Numbered from the stretch's first letter, positions 1 to 7,291 are shown. The stretch: DNA of 15,255 nucleotides from JBQCHF01 sp051953655 (GCA_051953655.1 JBQCIO010000117.1:1-15255), one strand, 5' to 3'. Notes: a model not told the origin generated them from the letters alone. Translations and numbers: made by a program.

Positions 1-121
1 CGTCGCGCCCGGCTATCTCATGCGGTGGGGGCTGGATCCCCGATCATTTCGGGCGCACGAGCGCGTACGAGGAGTAGATTCGCGCGTGGGGCCGGCGGGG
101 TCGCGCCGCCCCCTCCGGTGT

Positions 122-1483
122 TCACTGCTGGTGCGGGTTGAGGGCTGTGACGGCCCGGGTGAGGTTGCCGTGCACGCCCTGCTTGACCCGTAGACCTTGT
201 TCGAGGGCTCGGCCCAGAGCTGATGTCGCGCTGTTGATGAGCCGGGTCAGCTCGTCCAGACCGGTGAGCTCGTCGAGGGCCCCGCGGATGAGGGTCTCGA
301 CGGCCTCGCGGTTGATGTCTCCTCCGCCGTTGGCGGCGAGGGCGGTGAGGTGCAGGACCTCCTTCATCGTGAGGAAGACCAGACGTGCCGCCCTTCCGCC
401 GTCGTCGGCAGCGACGACGAACGCGTTGGGCGCGACCCTGCAGAAAAGGCTGGCCCCGTTGGGGAGTTGAGCGGCGTCGGGCACCAGGGCCAGGGCGGCG
501 GCGGCGCCGCGCAGCTGCATGCTCGAGGCCAGCTCGCGGGCCCACTGACTGGCTGTCAGGGCCTTGGTGCGGGTCTTGGCCTCGACCACGATCTTCACCT
601 CGGCACCGCCGGTGGAGGTGGATGCGAGGGTGATGAGCCCATCGCCACTGCGCCGGGTCCCTCCAGGAGCCGGGATGCTGCCGACCTCCGTGTAGTAGTC
701 CCCGGAAGCTGCGCAGACTCCGGCCATGAGGCTGTTCGCGGCGGTCTCGAACTCCGCGCCGGCTTGGCGGGTGGTGCGCTGGGCGGCGGTGGCGGTGCGG
801 GCTGCTTCGGCTGCTTGCAGCTGGGCCCTGATCGTGGTCATGTGCTCGGCCAGCTCGCGTCGGCTGGCATCCACCGCGGTGAGCAGGTCCCCGCGCAGGG
901 TGCGCACCGGCCCGTCTTCCACGGACAGGACCGCGTGCACGGCGCGGCTGTGCTCGGCCAGGGCCGCCCGGAGCTCGTTGAGGCCCGCGCTTTGCACCTG
1001 GCTGACGGCCTGGGCGACCGCGTCTCGCACGCTCTGGGCCTCCCCGGCCATCAGCCTCTCCAGCTGCCCGGGCAGCTGGCCCAGGGCCTGGGCGGCGATC
1101 CCGGCGAGCCGGGCGTCGGCGCTGCTGAGCTGCTGTACCGCCGCCTCGATGGCTGCGGCCGCGGCAGTGGACTGCTCCCGGACCGTTGCATGGAAGGACG
1201 ACAAGCTCCGCTCCAGACCGCCGGTGTCGATCGCGTGGCTACCGATGCTGACCGCGACCAGTCCGACGGGCAGGGCCCGCCCGATCAGCTCCAGCGCCGC
1301 CTGCTCACCGCCCTCCTTCACGGCGGCGGCAAGGATCGCTGCTGCTTCCCGGTGCCGCAGCGCGACCTCGTGCAGGTGCACGAAGTCCCCACGGATCTGC
1401 ACCGCCCCGCCTGCGCGGCGGCCCGGGGCGGCGTTCGCCTCGGTCTTCTGGACCGGCAGGTCGGGCAACTCGGCGACGCTCAC
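122..1483 (-). CDS. Coiled-coil protein with C-terminal PD-(D/E)XK-like nuclease domain
   Basis: A 453-residue protein starting at GTG 1483, which overlaps the TGA of the upstream gene (GTGA), so translation is probably coupled. Residues 35-240 are Ala/Leu/Glu/Gln-rich and read as long helices, probably coiled coil. Residues 242-365 look like a PD-(D/E)XK nuclease fold: E244 in a leading helix, D281 in GDGL, then a hydrophobic strand leading to E301-A-K303, followed by a helix with Q313 and W314. The layout of a long helical region followed by such a domain recalls RmuC, and the EAKTRTK...W pattern recalls DUF2130, but I do not claim membership of either. Residues 385-440 form another helical tail. 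No signal peptide or membrane segment is visible. It probably acts on DNA in the cytoplasm; a structural role without cleavage is also possible. The reading frame is strongly supported, the function moderately. Confidence 0.8.
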   Translation of the reverse strand: MSVAELPDLPVQKTEANAAPGRRAGGAVQIRGDFVHLHEVALRHREAAAILAAAVKEGGEQAALELIGRALPVGLVAVSIGSHAIDTGGLERSLSSFHATVREQSTAAAAAIEAAVQQLSSADARLAGIAAQALGQLPGQLERLMAGEAQSVRDAVAQAVSQVQSAGLNELRAALAEHSRAVHAVLSVEDGPVRTLRGDLLTAVDASRRELAEHMTTIRAQLQAAEAARTATAAQRTTRQAGAEFETAANSLMAGVCAASGDYYTEVGSIPAPGGTRRSGDGLITLASTSTGGAEVKIVVEAKTRTKALTASQWARELASSMQLRGAAAALALVPDAAQLPNGASLFCRVAPNAFVVAADDGGRAARLVFLTMKEVLHLTALAANGGGDINREAVETLIRGALDELTGLDELTRLINSATSALGRALEQGLRVKQGVHGNLTRAVTALNPHQQ

Positions 1484-1908
1484 CGGGCACCCCCGAGCCT
1501 GCCCCGGAAGGGAAGCTCGCGTAGCTCGAGCTGGATCCGCCGGCAGATCAGGCACCGCTGCGCGGGGCCATCGCTGACGTGGAGATTCTCGGCCTCCCAG
1601 ACCTCGATCTCGGTCAGCAGGTCGACGAGGCCCGGGATCGCCCGGAGGGCCTCGTCCACCTGGACCCGGGAGTGCAACAAGCCCACGCCGTCCACGTGGT
1701 CGTGAGCCAGGGCGATGCTGGCCCTTCCGGCCAGGTCCCAGCACAGCTCGAGCAACCGCCGGGCGTGGGGGTGAAGGTCTAGACCGCTTCCGGCACGTGA
1801 GGCGGTGCTGGTGCTGCCGGTGCTGCTTTCCCGAGGGGCCGGCGGGGTGGCGGTGCGGCGCCGGCGGGGTGTTGTTGGTTGTGGTGTGAGCGCGTGGCTC
1901 GAGCTCAT
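1480..1908 (-). CDS. Small protein of unknown function with Cys-x2-Cys motif, coupled to the nuclease-like gene
   Basis: A 142-residue protein that I do not recognise. The ATG at 1908 has a good ribosome binding site (AGGGAG six bases upstream). Residues 1-40 are Ser/Thr/Pro/Arg-rich and look disordered. Residues 45-110 are mostly helical, with a short acidic stretch (TEIEVWEAEN). Near the end is C119-x2-C122 followed by a basic tail, which could bind metal as half a zinc site or form a contact surface; a second Cys pair is missing, so a complete zinc ribbon is not present. Its stop overlaps the start of the downstream coiled-coil/nuclease gene by four bases, so the two proteins are probably made together and may interact. 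The spacer upstream (1909-2103) carries repeat elements that may control this pair. Confidence 0.75.
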   Translation of the reverse strand: MSSSHALTPQPTTPRRRRTATPPAPRESSTGSTSTASRAGSGLDLHPHARRLLELCWDLAGRASIALAHDHVDGVGLLHSRVQVDEALRAIPGLVDLLTEIEVWEAENLHVSDGPAQRCLICRRIQLELRELPFRGRLGGAR

Positions 1909-1950
1909 CGAGCTCTCCCTCTCGCAAGGCGCGTCACCGGGGGCCCTTGC

Positions 1951-1973
1951 GCCCCGCGGTGTCCGCGCGGGGC
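1951..1973. repeat. GC-rich hairpin between the HTH gene and the small Cys-x2-Cys gene
   Basis: GCCCCGCG at 1951-1958 is the exact reverse complement of CGCGGGGC at 1966-1973, leaving a seven-base loop. On the minus strand it lies about 130 bases after the HTH stop and about 40 bases before the ATG of the next gene. It could be part of a terminator or of the 5' leader of the next operon. No U-run follows it. Confidence 0.4.
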
Positions 1974-2004
1974 TTGGTGGCCCACACCGACTGCTGGGCG
2001 CGGT

Positions 2005-2058
2005 TTCACCCGGCAGAAGGACCCTGAACGGGTGAATCTGTGCGCCGCACGTTCACCC
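2005..2058. promoter_or_regulatory. Three TTCACCC heptamers in alternating orientation (operator or terminator candidate)
   Basis: TTCACCC occurs at 2005-2011, its inverse GGGTGAA at 2030-2036, and TTCACCC again at 2052-2058. The second and third copies form a hairpin with an inner GTGC/GCAC stem and a GCC loop. The array lies between the stop of the HTH gene (2104) and the start of the small Cys-x2-Cys gene (1908). Starts are 25 and 22 bases apart, roughly two helical turns. It could be the operator of the downstream pair, perhaps bound by the HTH protein, or a factor-independent terminator of the rep operon; the lack of a U-run argues somewhat against the second. Confidence 0.45.
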
Positions 2059-2103
2059 CCCACCGCGGGCAGCTGCGCCTGCGGTGCTGCAGGCGGTCTG
2101 GCA

Positions 2104-2733
2104 TCAGGTGTTTGTGCTGGTGGCGCGCCCCCTGCGGGGAGGGCCGACCCGGAAGGCACGCAGCAGCGGCCGGCCTCCCGGGGTGGTCAGCAACCACTCC
2201 TGCTGGCCGCCGCCCGGCGCCACGTTGGGGTCGGCGGTCGCGGCGACTGACCCACCCTGCCCGCCCTGTGGGCGACGCCGTCGCCTCAGCCCGCCCGCAC
2301 CGGCCCGGTTCGGTGCTGGCGCCTTGCCGTCGGGGGCGGGTGAGGTGCGGCCGGGGGCCGCTGGTGGAGCAGATGGAGTAGCGGCGTCCGGTGTGCCGGC
2401 GCAGGCGGCGGCTGGGCGGTCCGGGTGACCGGCGCTCGGGGTGGGGCCGGTGGGGGCTGGGTTGGTAGGGGCAGGTGGGCGTGGCGGGGTGAAGCGCTGC
2501 GCGGCGGCCTGGCGGGTGCACCCGAGCTGCTCGGCCACGGCGGCCCAGGAAGCGCCGTCGGCCCGGGCGTGCCGCACACAGGCGCTGGTTCGCGCCTGCA
2601 CCTCGCGCTCCAGCGCCCGCAGCGCGGCGAGCTCGGTCAAGGCGTCCGCCGCGGCTGAGACCCGGCCGGCCAGGGCCGTCAAGGTGGGTTGCTCGTCAAG
2701 GGGGCTTGGCACGGGCGGGACGGTGCCGGGCAA
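2104..2733 (-). CDS. Helix-turn-helix DNA-binding protein, actinobacterial type
   Basis: A 209-residue protein with a TTG start at 2733; a GTG seven codons in is an alternative, and neither has a clear Shine-Dalgarno sequence. Residues 20-55 are a helical stretch leading to a helix-turn-helix at about 57-81 (GASWAAVAEQLG, then RQAAAQRF). This motif is common in small actinobacterial proteins, where it resembles sigma-factor region 4 or homeodomain-like HTH units. Residues 82-145 are a Pro/Ala/Thr-rich linker that looks disordered. An Arg-rich patch (149-154) precedes a short C-terminal block (QQEWLLTTPGG and following) that looks folded and may be a conserved end motif. It is the last gene of the probable replication operon, 141 bases after the Rep stop. 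It may regulate copy number or bind the nearby repeats, but that is inference. Confidence 0.75.
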   Translation of the reverse strand: MPGTVPPVPSPLDEQPTLTALAGRVSAAADALTELAALRALEREVQARTSACVRHARADGASWAAVAEQLGCTRQAAAQRFTPPRPPAPTNPAPTGPTPSAGHPDRPAAACAGTPDAATPSAPPAAPGRTSPAPDGKAPAPNRAGAGGLRRRRRPQGGQGGSVAATADPNVAPGGGQQEWLLTTPGGRPLLRAFRVGPPRRGRATSTNT

Positions 2734-2874
2734 GTCGGCTTGCGCAACCGCCCGCGGCGGCCGGCCACGTGGACCCGGGGCAGGGCGCTGTCGCTGGCCG
2801 TCGCGGCGACCCGGATGCGTCGCGGCCGTGAGACCGGGCGCAGGGGCACACCGCGGGCCGGTAGCAGCCGGGGC

Positions 2875-4944
2875 TCAGGCGGCCGCGAGCGTTAGCGCGA
2901 GCTGGCCGGTGGCACGACCGCGGCCGTCTCGGGATGGGGCGCGGCGAGGGGCTGGTGGCCGGGCTGCCGGTGCAGTTGCCGGCGAGATCGATGTCGACGT
3001 GCACAGTTCGAGGTTCTCGAGGCTGGGGCCGAGTCCTGTCTGCACCTGGCGTAGGCCCTTGCTGATGTGGCGGCGGCCGTCGGGGTGGCGGGGGAATGGG
3101 ACGGACGGTGCCGGCCGCGGGTCGGTGCCGGTCAGGGTCCATCGCCCTGGCTGTCGCAGGCCGCGTTCGGTGGTCCAGCCCCGGCAGGCCGCGAAGTCGG
3201 CCAGCCACCACCGGTAGGCGTCGCGTTCGGCATCGTGGGTGTCGGCGCGGCGCGCCACGACTCCGGCCGCACCCAGCACCGCCGCGGCATCGTCGAGGCG
3301 GTCGAGCCCGCGCGTGCGCCACTGTCGGCCGCTGGCGCGGACCAGTCCGGCGGCTGCGAGGCGGTGCAGGTGCCGGCGGACGGTGCGCAGGCTCAGCCCC
3401 GCGCGGGCCGCGACCAGGGCGGGGGTGGCTGCACCGGGGACCAGGGCGGTGTAGACGGCGGCGGCGTAGCGGCCCAGGCCGTCGCTGGTGAAGGCGTCGT
3501 GGGACTGGATGGCCACCACCGTGGACAGGTCGACCCGGGTGGGGGGCGCCGGGTTAGTGTCCCAGCTAGGCCCTCCGGCCAGCAGCCGGCGAGCAGACGC
3601 ATGGTCTGTCCCGTCGCCGGTGCCCAGCTGGTCTGGGACGGCCGGGTGGTAGGTGGCGGCCTGCGGCCCGCTGGCCGGGGAGACGGGTTCGAGCCAGCCG
3701 TCGCGGGCGAGCCGGTGCAGGGCCCGGGCGGCACTGGAACGCCCCAGACCGGCGCGTTCGGCAAGCCGGCGGGCGCTGGCCGGCACACCCTGCTCGCTCC
3801 AGCGGCCGGCGTCCTCGAGGAAAGCGTCGAGGACCGCGCGGTCGCTGCGCCCGGCCTGCCCGCCCCAACGCCGGGGCACCGCGTCGGCCGCCGCGCGTAC
3901 GGAGGCGACCAGCTCGGCCTGCTGCTGTACTGCTGCGGCTGGCTTGGGCGGAGCCGCGGGGTGCTGCTCGGCGTACCGCTGCCGTCCGCGCCAGAGCCGT
4001 TCGGCGGCGGCCAGCACCTGAAGCTGGGTCCGGGCCTGGTACCGGCCGCGGCCTTGGTGGGTGCGGCGCAGATGGTCCAGGCCCCGGTTGGCCGGGTCGA
4101 GCGCGGCCGTGGCGAACTCCTCGAAGCTCCAACCGGCGTTGAGGTAGCCCAGTGCGATCGCCGCGGCGACCGCGGAGCGGTCCCGGTAGCGGCCCTCCAC
4201 GTCCCCGTCGCGCTCCAGGCGCCGCAGCCGCAGCGACAGTACGCGACGGACACGGACCTCGGGCAGGGCGACGACGTTGTCGGGCTGCGGCGGGACAGCA
4301 GTGATGGCGCACAGTCGGTCGAAGGCGGCCCGATGGTTGTCCTGCTCGAGCGTGGCCGCCGCTTCGGGCGCCGGGGTGAGCAGCCTGGACACGCCGCCGT
4401 GCCGGTGCGGTGCGCCGGGTGGGCGGATGCTGCCGGTGGCCGGGTTGCACAGGCAGCTCGGATCCAGGGTCGGCAGGTGCGCCGTGTGCAGGTGCCGGGC
4501 CAGCGCGGCGACCTGCGCCGCGGGCAGCGGGTCCTCGAACACCGCGATCAGGTGCCGGCCCCCGCCGGGCCCGGAGACCGCCTCGATGAACCGGACGCCG
4601 GCCTCGCCCAGCCATCCCCGCAGGACGAGCGCGTCCGCGTCGACGTCGCCCTTGGAAGCGTCCAGGTCGAAGGCCAACCGGTAGTAGGCGCCGTCCCTGG
4701 CCAGGTAGACGGCGTAGGGGAGTGTCGGCAGGGCGCCTTCGTCCCAGGACCGGTCCCGGTAGGAGTTCAGCACCCGGCCGTCCGCGCGCGTCGCGACCCG
4801 CAGCCGGCCCGGGCGCGCCGACACCCGGCGCGCCACCTCGACGGCGGAAGCGCCGGCGGCGGCGTCGGCGCAGGTTCTTGGGGTTCGCACCGCCGGGACG
4901 GTGCGAAGCACCGCCGGGACGTCAAGCAGCCCCCGCCGGTGCAC
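2875..4944 (-). CDS. Plasmid-type replication protein: AEP primase-like domain plus two winged helices
   Basis: A 689-residue protein read from GTG 4944, 23 bases after the upstream stop. No strong Shine-Dalgarno sequence is seen, and a start a few dozen codons downstream is possible. Residues 75-190 carry archaeo-eukaryotic primase/prim-pol features: D93-L-D95 (AFDLDASKGD) as metal-binding motif I, S124...H131 (SGPGGGRHL) as the SxH-type motif II, and IRPPGAPHRHGG at 173-184 as a motif III-like end. Residues 250-325 are helical and basic. Two winged-helix units follow, near 367-420 (SARRLAERAGLGRSSAARAL) and 492-540 (ALVAARAGLSLRTVRRHL), both suited to binding an origin. The C-terminal 60 residues are Pro/Arg-rich. 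Actinobacterial plasmids and integrative elements use proteins of this layout to start their replication. No helicase Walker motif is visible, so a host helicase would be needed. Family level is fairly sure; the exact Rep type is not. Confidence 0.8.
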   Translation of the reverse strand: MHRRGLLDVPAVLRTVPAVRTPRTCADAAAGASAVEVARRVSARPGRLRVATRADGRVLNSYRDRSWDEGALPTLPYAVYLARDGAYYRLAFDLDASKGDVDADALVLRGWLGEAGVRFIEAVSGPGGGRHLIAVFEDPLPAAQVAALARHLHTAHLPTLDPSCLCNPATGSIRPPGAPHRHGGVSRLLTPAPEAAATLEQDNHRAAFDRLCAITAVPPQPDNVVALPEVRVRRVLSLRLRRLERDGDVEGRYRDRSAVAAAIALGYLNAGWSFEEFATAALDPANRGLDHLRRTHQGRGRYQARTQLQVLAAAERLWRGRQRYAEQHPAAPPKPAAAVQQQAELVASVRAAADAVPRRWGGQAGRSDRAVLDAFLEDAGRWSEQGVPASARRLAERAGLGRSSAARALHRLARDGWLEPVSPASGPQAATYHPAVPDQLGTGDGTDHASARRLLAGGPSWDTNPAPPTRVDLSTVVAIQSHDAFTSDGLGRYAAAVYTALVPGAATPALVAARAGLSLRTVRRHLHRLAAAGLVRASGRQWRTRGLDRLDDAAAVLGAAGVVARRADTHDAERDAYRWWLADFAACRGWTTERGLRQPGRWTLTGTDPRPAPSVPFPRHPDGRRHISKGLRQVQTGLGPSLENLELCTSTSISPATAPAARPPAPRRAPSRDGRGRATGQLALTLAAA
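4884..4921. repeat. Iteron-like 14-bp direct repeat with overlapping 8-bp inverted repeat at the start of rep
   Basis: GCACCGCCGGGACG occurs twice (4887-4900 and 4908-4921), starts 21 bases apart, about two helical turns. Overlapping it, TTCGCACC (4884-4891) and GGTGCGAA (4900-4907) are exact inverse copies around an eight-base loop. It lies in the first 20 codons of the rep reading frame as read from GTG 4944, where it gives the repeated residues VPAVLRTVPAVRT. If translation really starts further in, this is a Rep-binding or autoregulatory site. Confidence 0.45.
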
Positions 4945-4967
4945 CCGGCGCGGGCGCCGCCGCTAGC

Positions 4968-5783
4968 TCAGCAGCCGATGAGGCGGGCGTAGGTCGTGGA
5001 CGGCGGGTAGCCCAGCACAGCGCCGAGCACAACGAAGCCCGCTGCGCTGGCCTCGTCCCACCACGGTGGCAGCATCACGCGGCCGCGCTGGACCGGCGGC
5101 TGGGCCAGGTCCAGGTCGAAGGCCAGCTCTAGGCCCCGGTCGACCTCGTCCAGCAGCCACGCGGCGCGGGACCGGTCCGGGTCGCCGGACGCGACGGCGT
5201 GCCACGTCGCCCGCAGGGCACGCTGGTTCACCCGGTCACCCAGCCTCGGCGGGGAGATCCACACCTTCGTGTTCCAGTCGCGGGAGACCAGAGCTGACAG
5301 GCCGGCTGCCCGTGCCGCTGCTGCCCACCGTTCGGCGTCCGCGTCGGAGCCGAAGAGCAGACCGGTCGGTTTCGCCCCGGTCAGCACGCGAGCGAGCAGG
5401 GCCTCGTTCTGCCGCGTCCCGCCCGGGGTCATCGCCAGCTCGTGCATCCAGCCGCCGCAGAAGTCGAGGTTGCCGAAGGTGTGGGTGGCCGGCCCTGCCG
5501 CGGTGGGCAGGTCCGGGAACCGGTAGGTCGTGTAGGTCAGGTCGAACGGCACCTGCCAGAGCTCGGCGTCCTCCTCGTCGTGGTACCGGGCCTCGGCCGG
5601 GATCGGCCACGGGGCCTCGTCCCAGGTGGGGTAGCCCTTCACCACGATCCGGTAGGGCCAGGCGGTGCTGGTGAACCAGCCGCTGGGCTGGGTGCCGTCG
5701 CTGTCGGTCAGGCGGGTCCACCCCGGGGGTGGGGTCGCGGCGTTGGACGGCCACACGACGGCGGTGGTCAGGTTGCTGTTCAC
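4968..5783 (-). CDS. Unknown conserved-looking protein, first gene of the rep operon; family with two remnants nearby
   Basis: A 271-residue protein that I do not recognise. I chose the GTG at 5783 because GGGAG sits five bases upstream; the longer frame up to 5849 adds a sequence without gene-like character. It is rich in Trp, Pro and acidic residues (WPSNAATPPPGW, GYPTWDEAPWP, DEEDAELW) and looks like a soluble globular alpha/beta protein. Residues 125-177 (EALLARVLTGAKPTGLL, then AAARAAGLSALVSRDW and KVWIS) are the best-preserved block and recur at 7362-7646. The end has PPWWDEAS and FVVLGAVLGYPP. It has no transmembrane helix, signal peptide or catalytic motif that I can name. Its stop is 23 bases before rep, so it is probably cotranscribed with it and may assist replication or element maintenance. 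The presence of two broken relatives in the same window suggests an expanding, mobile-element-linked family. Confidence 0.78.
   Translation of the reverse strand: MNSNLTTAVVWPSNAATPPPGWTRLTDSDGTQPSGWFTSTAWPYRIVVKGYPTWDEAPWPIPAEARYHDEEDAELWQVPFDLTYTTYRFPDLPTAAGPATHTFGNLDFCGGWMHELAMTPGGTRQNEALLARVLTGAKPTGLLFGSDADAERWAAAARAAGLSALVSRDWNTKVWISPPRLGDRVNQRALRATWHAVASGDPDRSRAAWLLDEVDRGLELAFDLDLAQPPVQRGRVMLPPWWDEASAAGFVVLGAVLGYPPSTTYARLIGC
5254..5538. repeat. Copy 1 of a 285-bp near-identical direct repeat
   Basis: This stretch of the 4968-5783 gene aligns end to end, at a constant offset of 2108 bases, with 7362-7646. An exact 70-base match runs from 5273 to 5342. Outside it, differences are scattered and cluster at the MTPGG region. 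Overall identity is about 85-90% by eye. Confidence 0.85.
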
Positions 5784-6516
5784 GGGTTCTCCCAGGGTCC
5801 TTGGCGAGCAGGGTGGGTGCCACGGTGCGGCCGCGCTCTGCCGCCGCAACCACCCCTCCTCCGGGCGGGCTCACCGGGCCTGCGGCACCTCGCATTCACC
5901 AACCCCGGCGCGACCGCGGGCTGCTCAGACCTCGCGCGGGGACGCAGGCGCGGCGGAGCGACGCCCCGACCTGGTCGCCGTCGAAGCGATGAGCGCGCAC
6001 CGGCTGCGACCCGCTTTCGGCGCCGGGGAGGCCGGCGTGGTTGACGCGCCCGGCCGGCTGAGGGGTCAGATCCTGGGACCGGTTCGTGGCGTGGCGATGA
6101 GCCAGCAGGTGCTGTCGATCCAGAGGCACTGTGGCGTGGCCGGCCGGCGCGGACATCGCCGGCCATCTCGCTTCTGGGTGGCGGTCGGCGGCAACCGGAC
6201 CCCGTCCACCCTGACCCCACTGATCAGCGAGGTGTCATCGGGAGGGCCTGGGATTCCTGCTGCATGTGGTGGAACGACGCCGGTGGCTTGGCTGCGCGCG
6301 TCGGGGGATGGTCCCGGTTGTGCCCATAAGCGCGCGGCCGTTCGTGGCCACCGACGTCGTTCCTGTGTCGAGGCGCCGGCCGTGGGTGCCCGCCGAACCG
6401 GGAGGCGGCGGGCGTTTCGGGGTCGGTCGCTTCGACAAGGTGCATGGTCCGGGGCAGGGCAGGATGCGCAATGGACCCCGGTCGAGCGCTGCCGACCTCT
6501 AGTGCTCGTGCGGCGC

Positions 6517-6540
6517 CCGACCTCCGACGTCAGAGGTCGG
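6517..6540. repeat. 24-bp near-perfect palindrome with an extra half-site
   Basis: CCGACCTC at 6517-6524 and GAGGTCGG at 6533-6540 flank a central GACGTC, which is itself a palindrome; one internal pair is mismatched. A further half-site, CCGACCTCT at 6492-6500, pairs exactly with AGAGGTCGG at 6532-6540. This looks like a protein-binding site or a recombination site. It lies just past the end of the C-terminal remnant. Confidence 0.55.
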
Positions 6541-6552
6541 ACGCAGAACAAG

Positions 6553-6640
6553 GCTGGTGGGTAGACCAGGACGGCACCGAAGACGAGCAGACTCACCTCG
6601 ATGTTCTCGTCCCGCCATGGCTGCTGGGTCACCGGCCCTG
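6553..6640 (-). pseudogene. C-terminal remnant of the 4968-5783 gene family
   Basis: The minus strand reads QQPWRDENIEVSLLVFGAVL then VYPP, which matches PPWWDEASAAGFVVLGAVLG then YPP at the end of the 4968-5783 protein (12 of 22 identical in the core). At base level 6561-6620 aligns without gaps to 5007-5066, 40 of 60 bases identical. There is no stop at the matching place and no upstream part of the gene, so it is a decayed end. It is older or more diverged than the other copy at 7308-7675. Confidence 0.45.
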
Positions 6641-6641
6641 C

Positions 6642-6655
6642 CTGGCAGCTGCCAG
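6642..6655. repeat. 14-bp perfect palindrome
   Basis: CTGGCAGCTGCCAG reads the same on both strands. It lies about 100 bases to the right of the 24-bp palindrome, in the gene-free region upstream of rep. Its role is unknown. Confidence 0.5.
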
Positions 6656-6686
6656 CCGGACTGCGATCGAGCGGCGCGGAGCTGCC

Positions 6687-6704
6687 TACCGGCAGCCGCC
6701 GGTA
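6687..6704. repeat. Stem-loop TACCGG/CCGGTA
   Basis: TACCGG (6687-6692) and CCGGTA (6699-6704) are exact inverse copies around a six-base loop, and outer CTGCC/GGCAG segments could lengthen the stem with a bulge. It is one of a cluster of inverted repeats in the gene-free region. Confidence 0.4.
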
Positions 6705-6886
6705 CGAGCGGCAGGGGCGTGAGGGAGGGGTAGCACCCGGGCCCCTACCGGGATCGGACATGAGCCCCTGGTCAGCCGCGCCCACCAGCAGCCACGATGC
6801 GGCACCGCCGCTGCGCTTGATTCTCGCCGGCTCGCTGCTTCAACTACCGGGCTTCGCGTCCGGCGGGCTCGGCACCGCCGACTCCC

Positions 6887-7291
6887 TCACAGGCCGGCGA
6901 GGCGCCGGACGAGGTGTAGCCCTTCGGGGGTGCCGGGCCACTGCCGTTCCAGGGCCTCCGGTCCCGCGCGGCGAACGACTGAGCGAAGGGCGATCGCGAC
7001 GATGATGGCGTCGTCGGCGTAGCCGAGGACAGGGATGACGTCGGGGATGAGGTCGATCGGGGAGAGCAGGTAGCCAACGAGCAGTAGCAGCCGGATCCGC
7101 ACTCCGCGGGGCAGGGTGGGGTCGGCGGCCAGGCGCCGGATCAGCCGGACCAGATCGGGTAGCAGGCGCAGCGCGGTGGCCAGCGCGTCGGTGTCGGGGT
7201 CGTGCCGGTAGGACCGCCAGAGCAGGCCGACCAGGGCGGTGTAGAGCAGCAGCAGACCGGCGACGACTCCTAGGAGGGTCTGCCACCGCAT
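6887..7291 (-). CDS. DUF1232 (YkvA-type) membrane protein
   Basis: A 134-residue protein starting at ATG 7291 with GGAGG nine bases upstream. Residues 4-25 form an N-terminal transmembrane helix (LLGVVAGLLLLYTALVGLLW). Residues 60-108 hold the DUF1232 hallmark: a hydrophobic helix, then LLSPIDLIPDVIPVLGYADD and a second helix with basic residues at its end. The SPIDLIPD...LGYxDD pattern is diagnostic for the family; its biochemical role is not settled, though it is generally membrane-associated. Length is normal. It sits 16 bases after the stop that once ended the upstream paralogue (7308), so the two were probably one operon. Because of an internal deletion in that paralogue, an open frame now also runs straight from the remnant into this gene, but the good ribosome binding site supports independent translation. 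Confidence 0.88.
   Translation of the reverse strand: MRWQTLLGVVAGLLLLYTALVGLLWRSYRHDPDTDALATALRLLPDLVRLIRRLAADPTLPRGVRIRLLLLVGYLLSPIDLIPDVIPVLGYADDAIIVAIALRSVVRRAGPEALERQWPGTPEGLHLVRRLAGL

Larger units (their letters stand above)
5784..6886. other. 1.1-kb region without a convincing gene; palindrome-rich, possible origin region
   Basis: None of the open frames here has a believable composition, start or domain. The region holds a C-terminal remnant of the 4968-5783 family (about 6553-6640) and several inverted repeats: TGGCCGGC/GCCGGCCA (6137-6144 and 6158-6165), a 24-bp palindrome at 6517-6540, a 14-bp palindrome at 6642-6655, and a stem-loop at 6687-6704. It sits directly upstream of the rep operon, a usual place for a plasmid origin. 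No AT-rich stretch stands out, which weakens that reading. Confidence 0.5.

Noticed and set aside
1..121. Possible terminator after the coiled-coil/nuclease gene
   Set aside because: Only a five-base GGCGG/CCGCC stem without a U-run was found.
350..1705. Long plus-strand open frame opposite the coiled-coil/nuclease gene
   Set aside because: Gly/Gln/Arg-rich low-quality translation without a domain; a typical shadow of high-GC codon bias on the opposite strand.
3067..4992. 641-codon plus-strand open frame opposite rep
   Set aside because: The composition is random-looking and the rep motifs on the minus strand explain the sequence.
5896..6156. 86-codon minus-strand open frame in the gene-free region
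   Set aside because: No ribosome binding site, no domain and unlikely composition.
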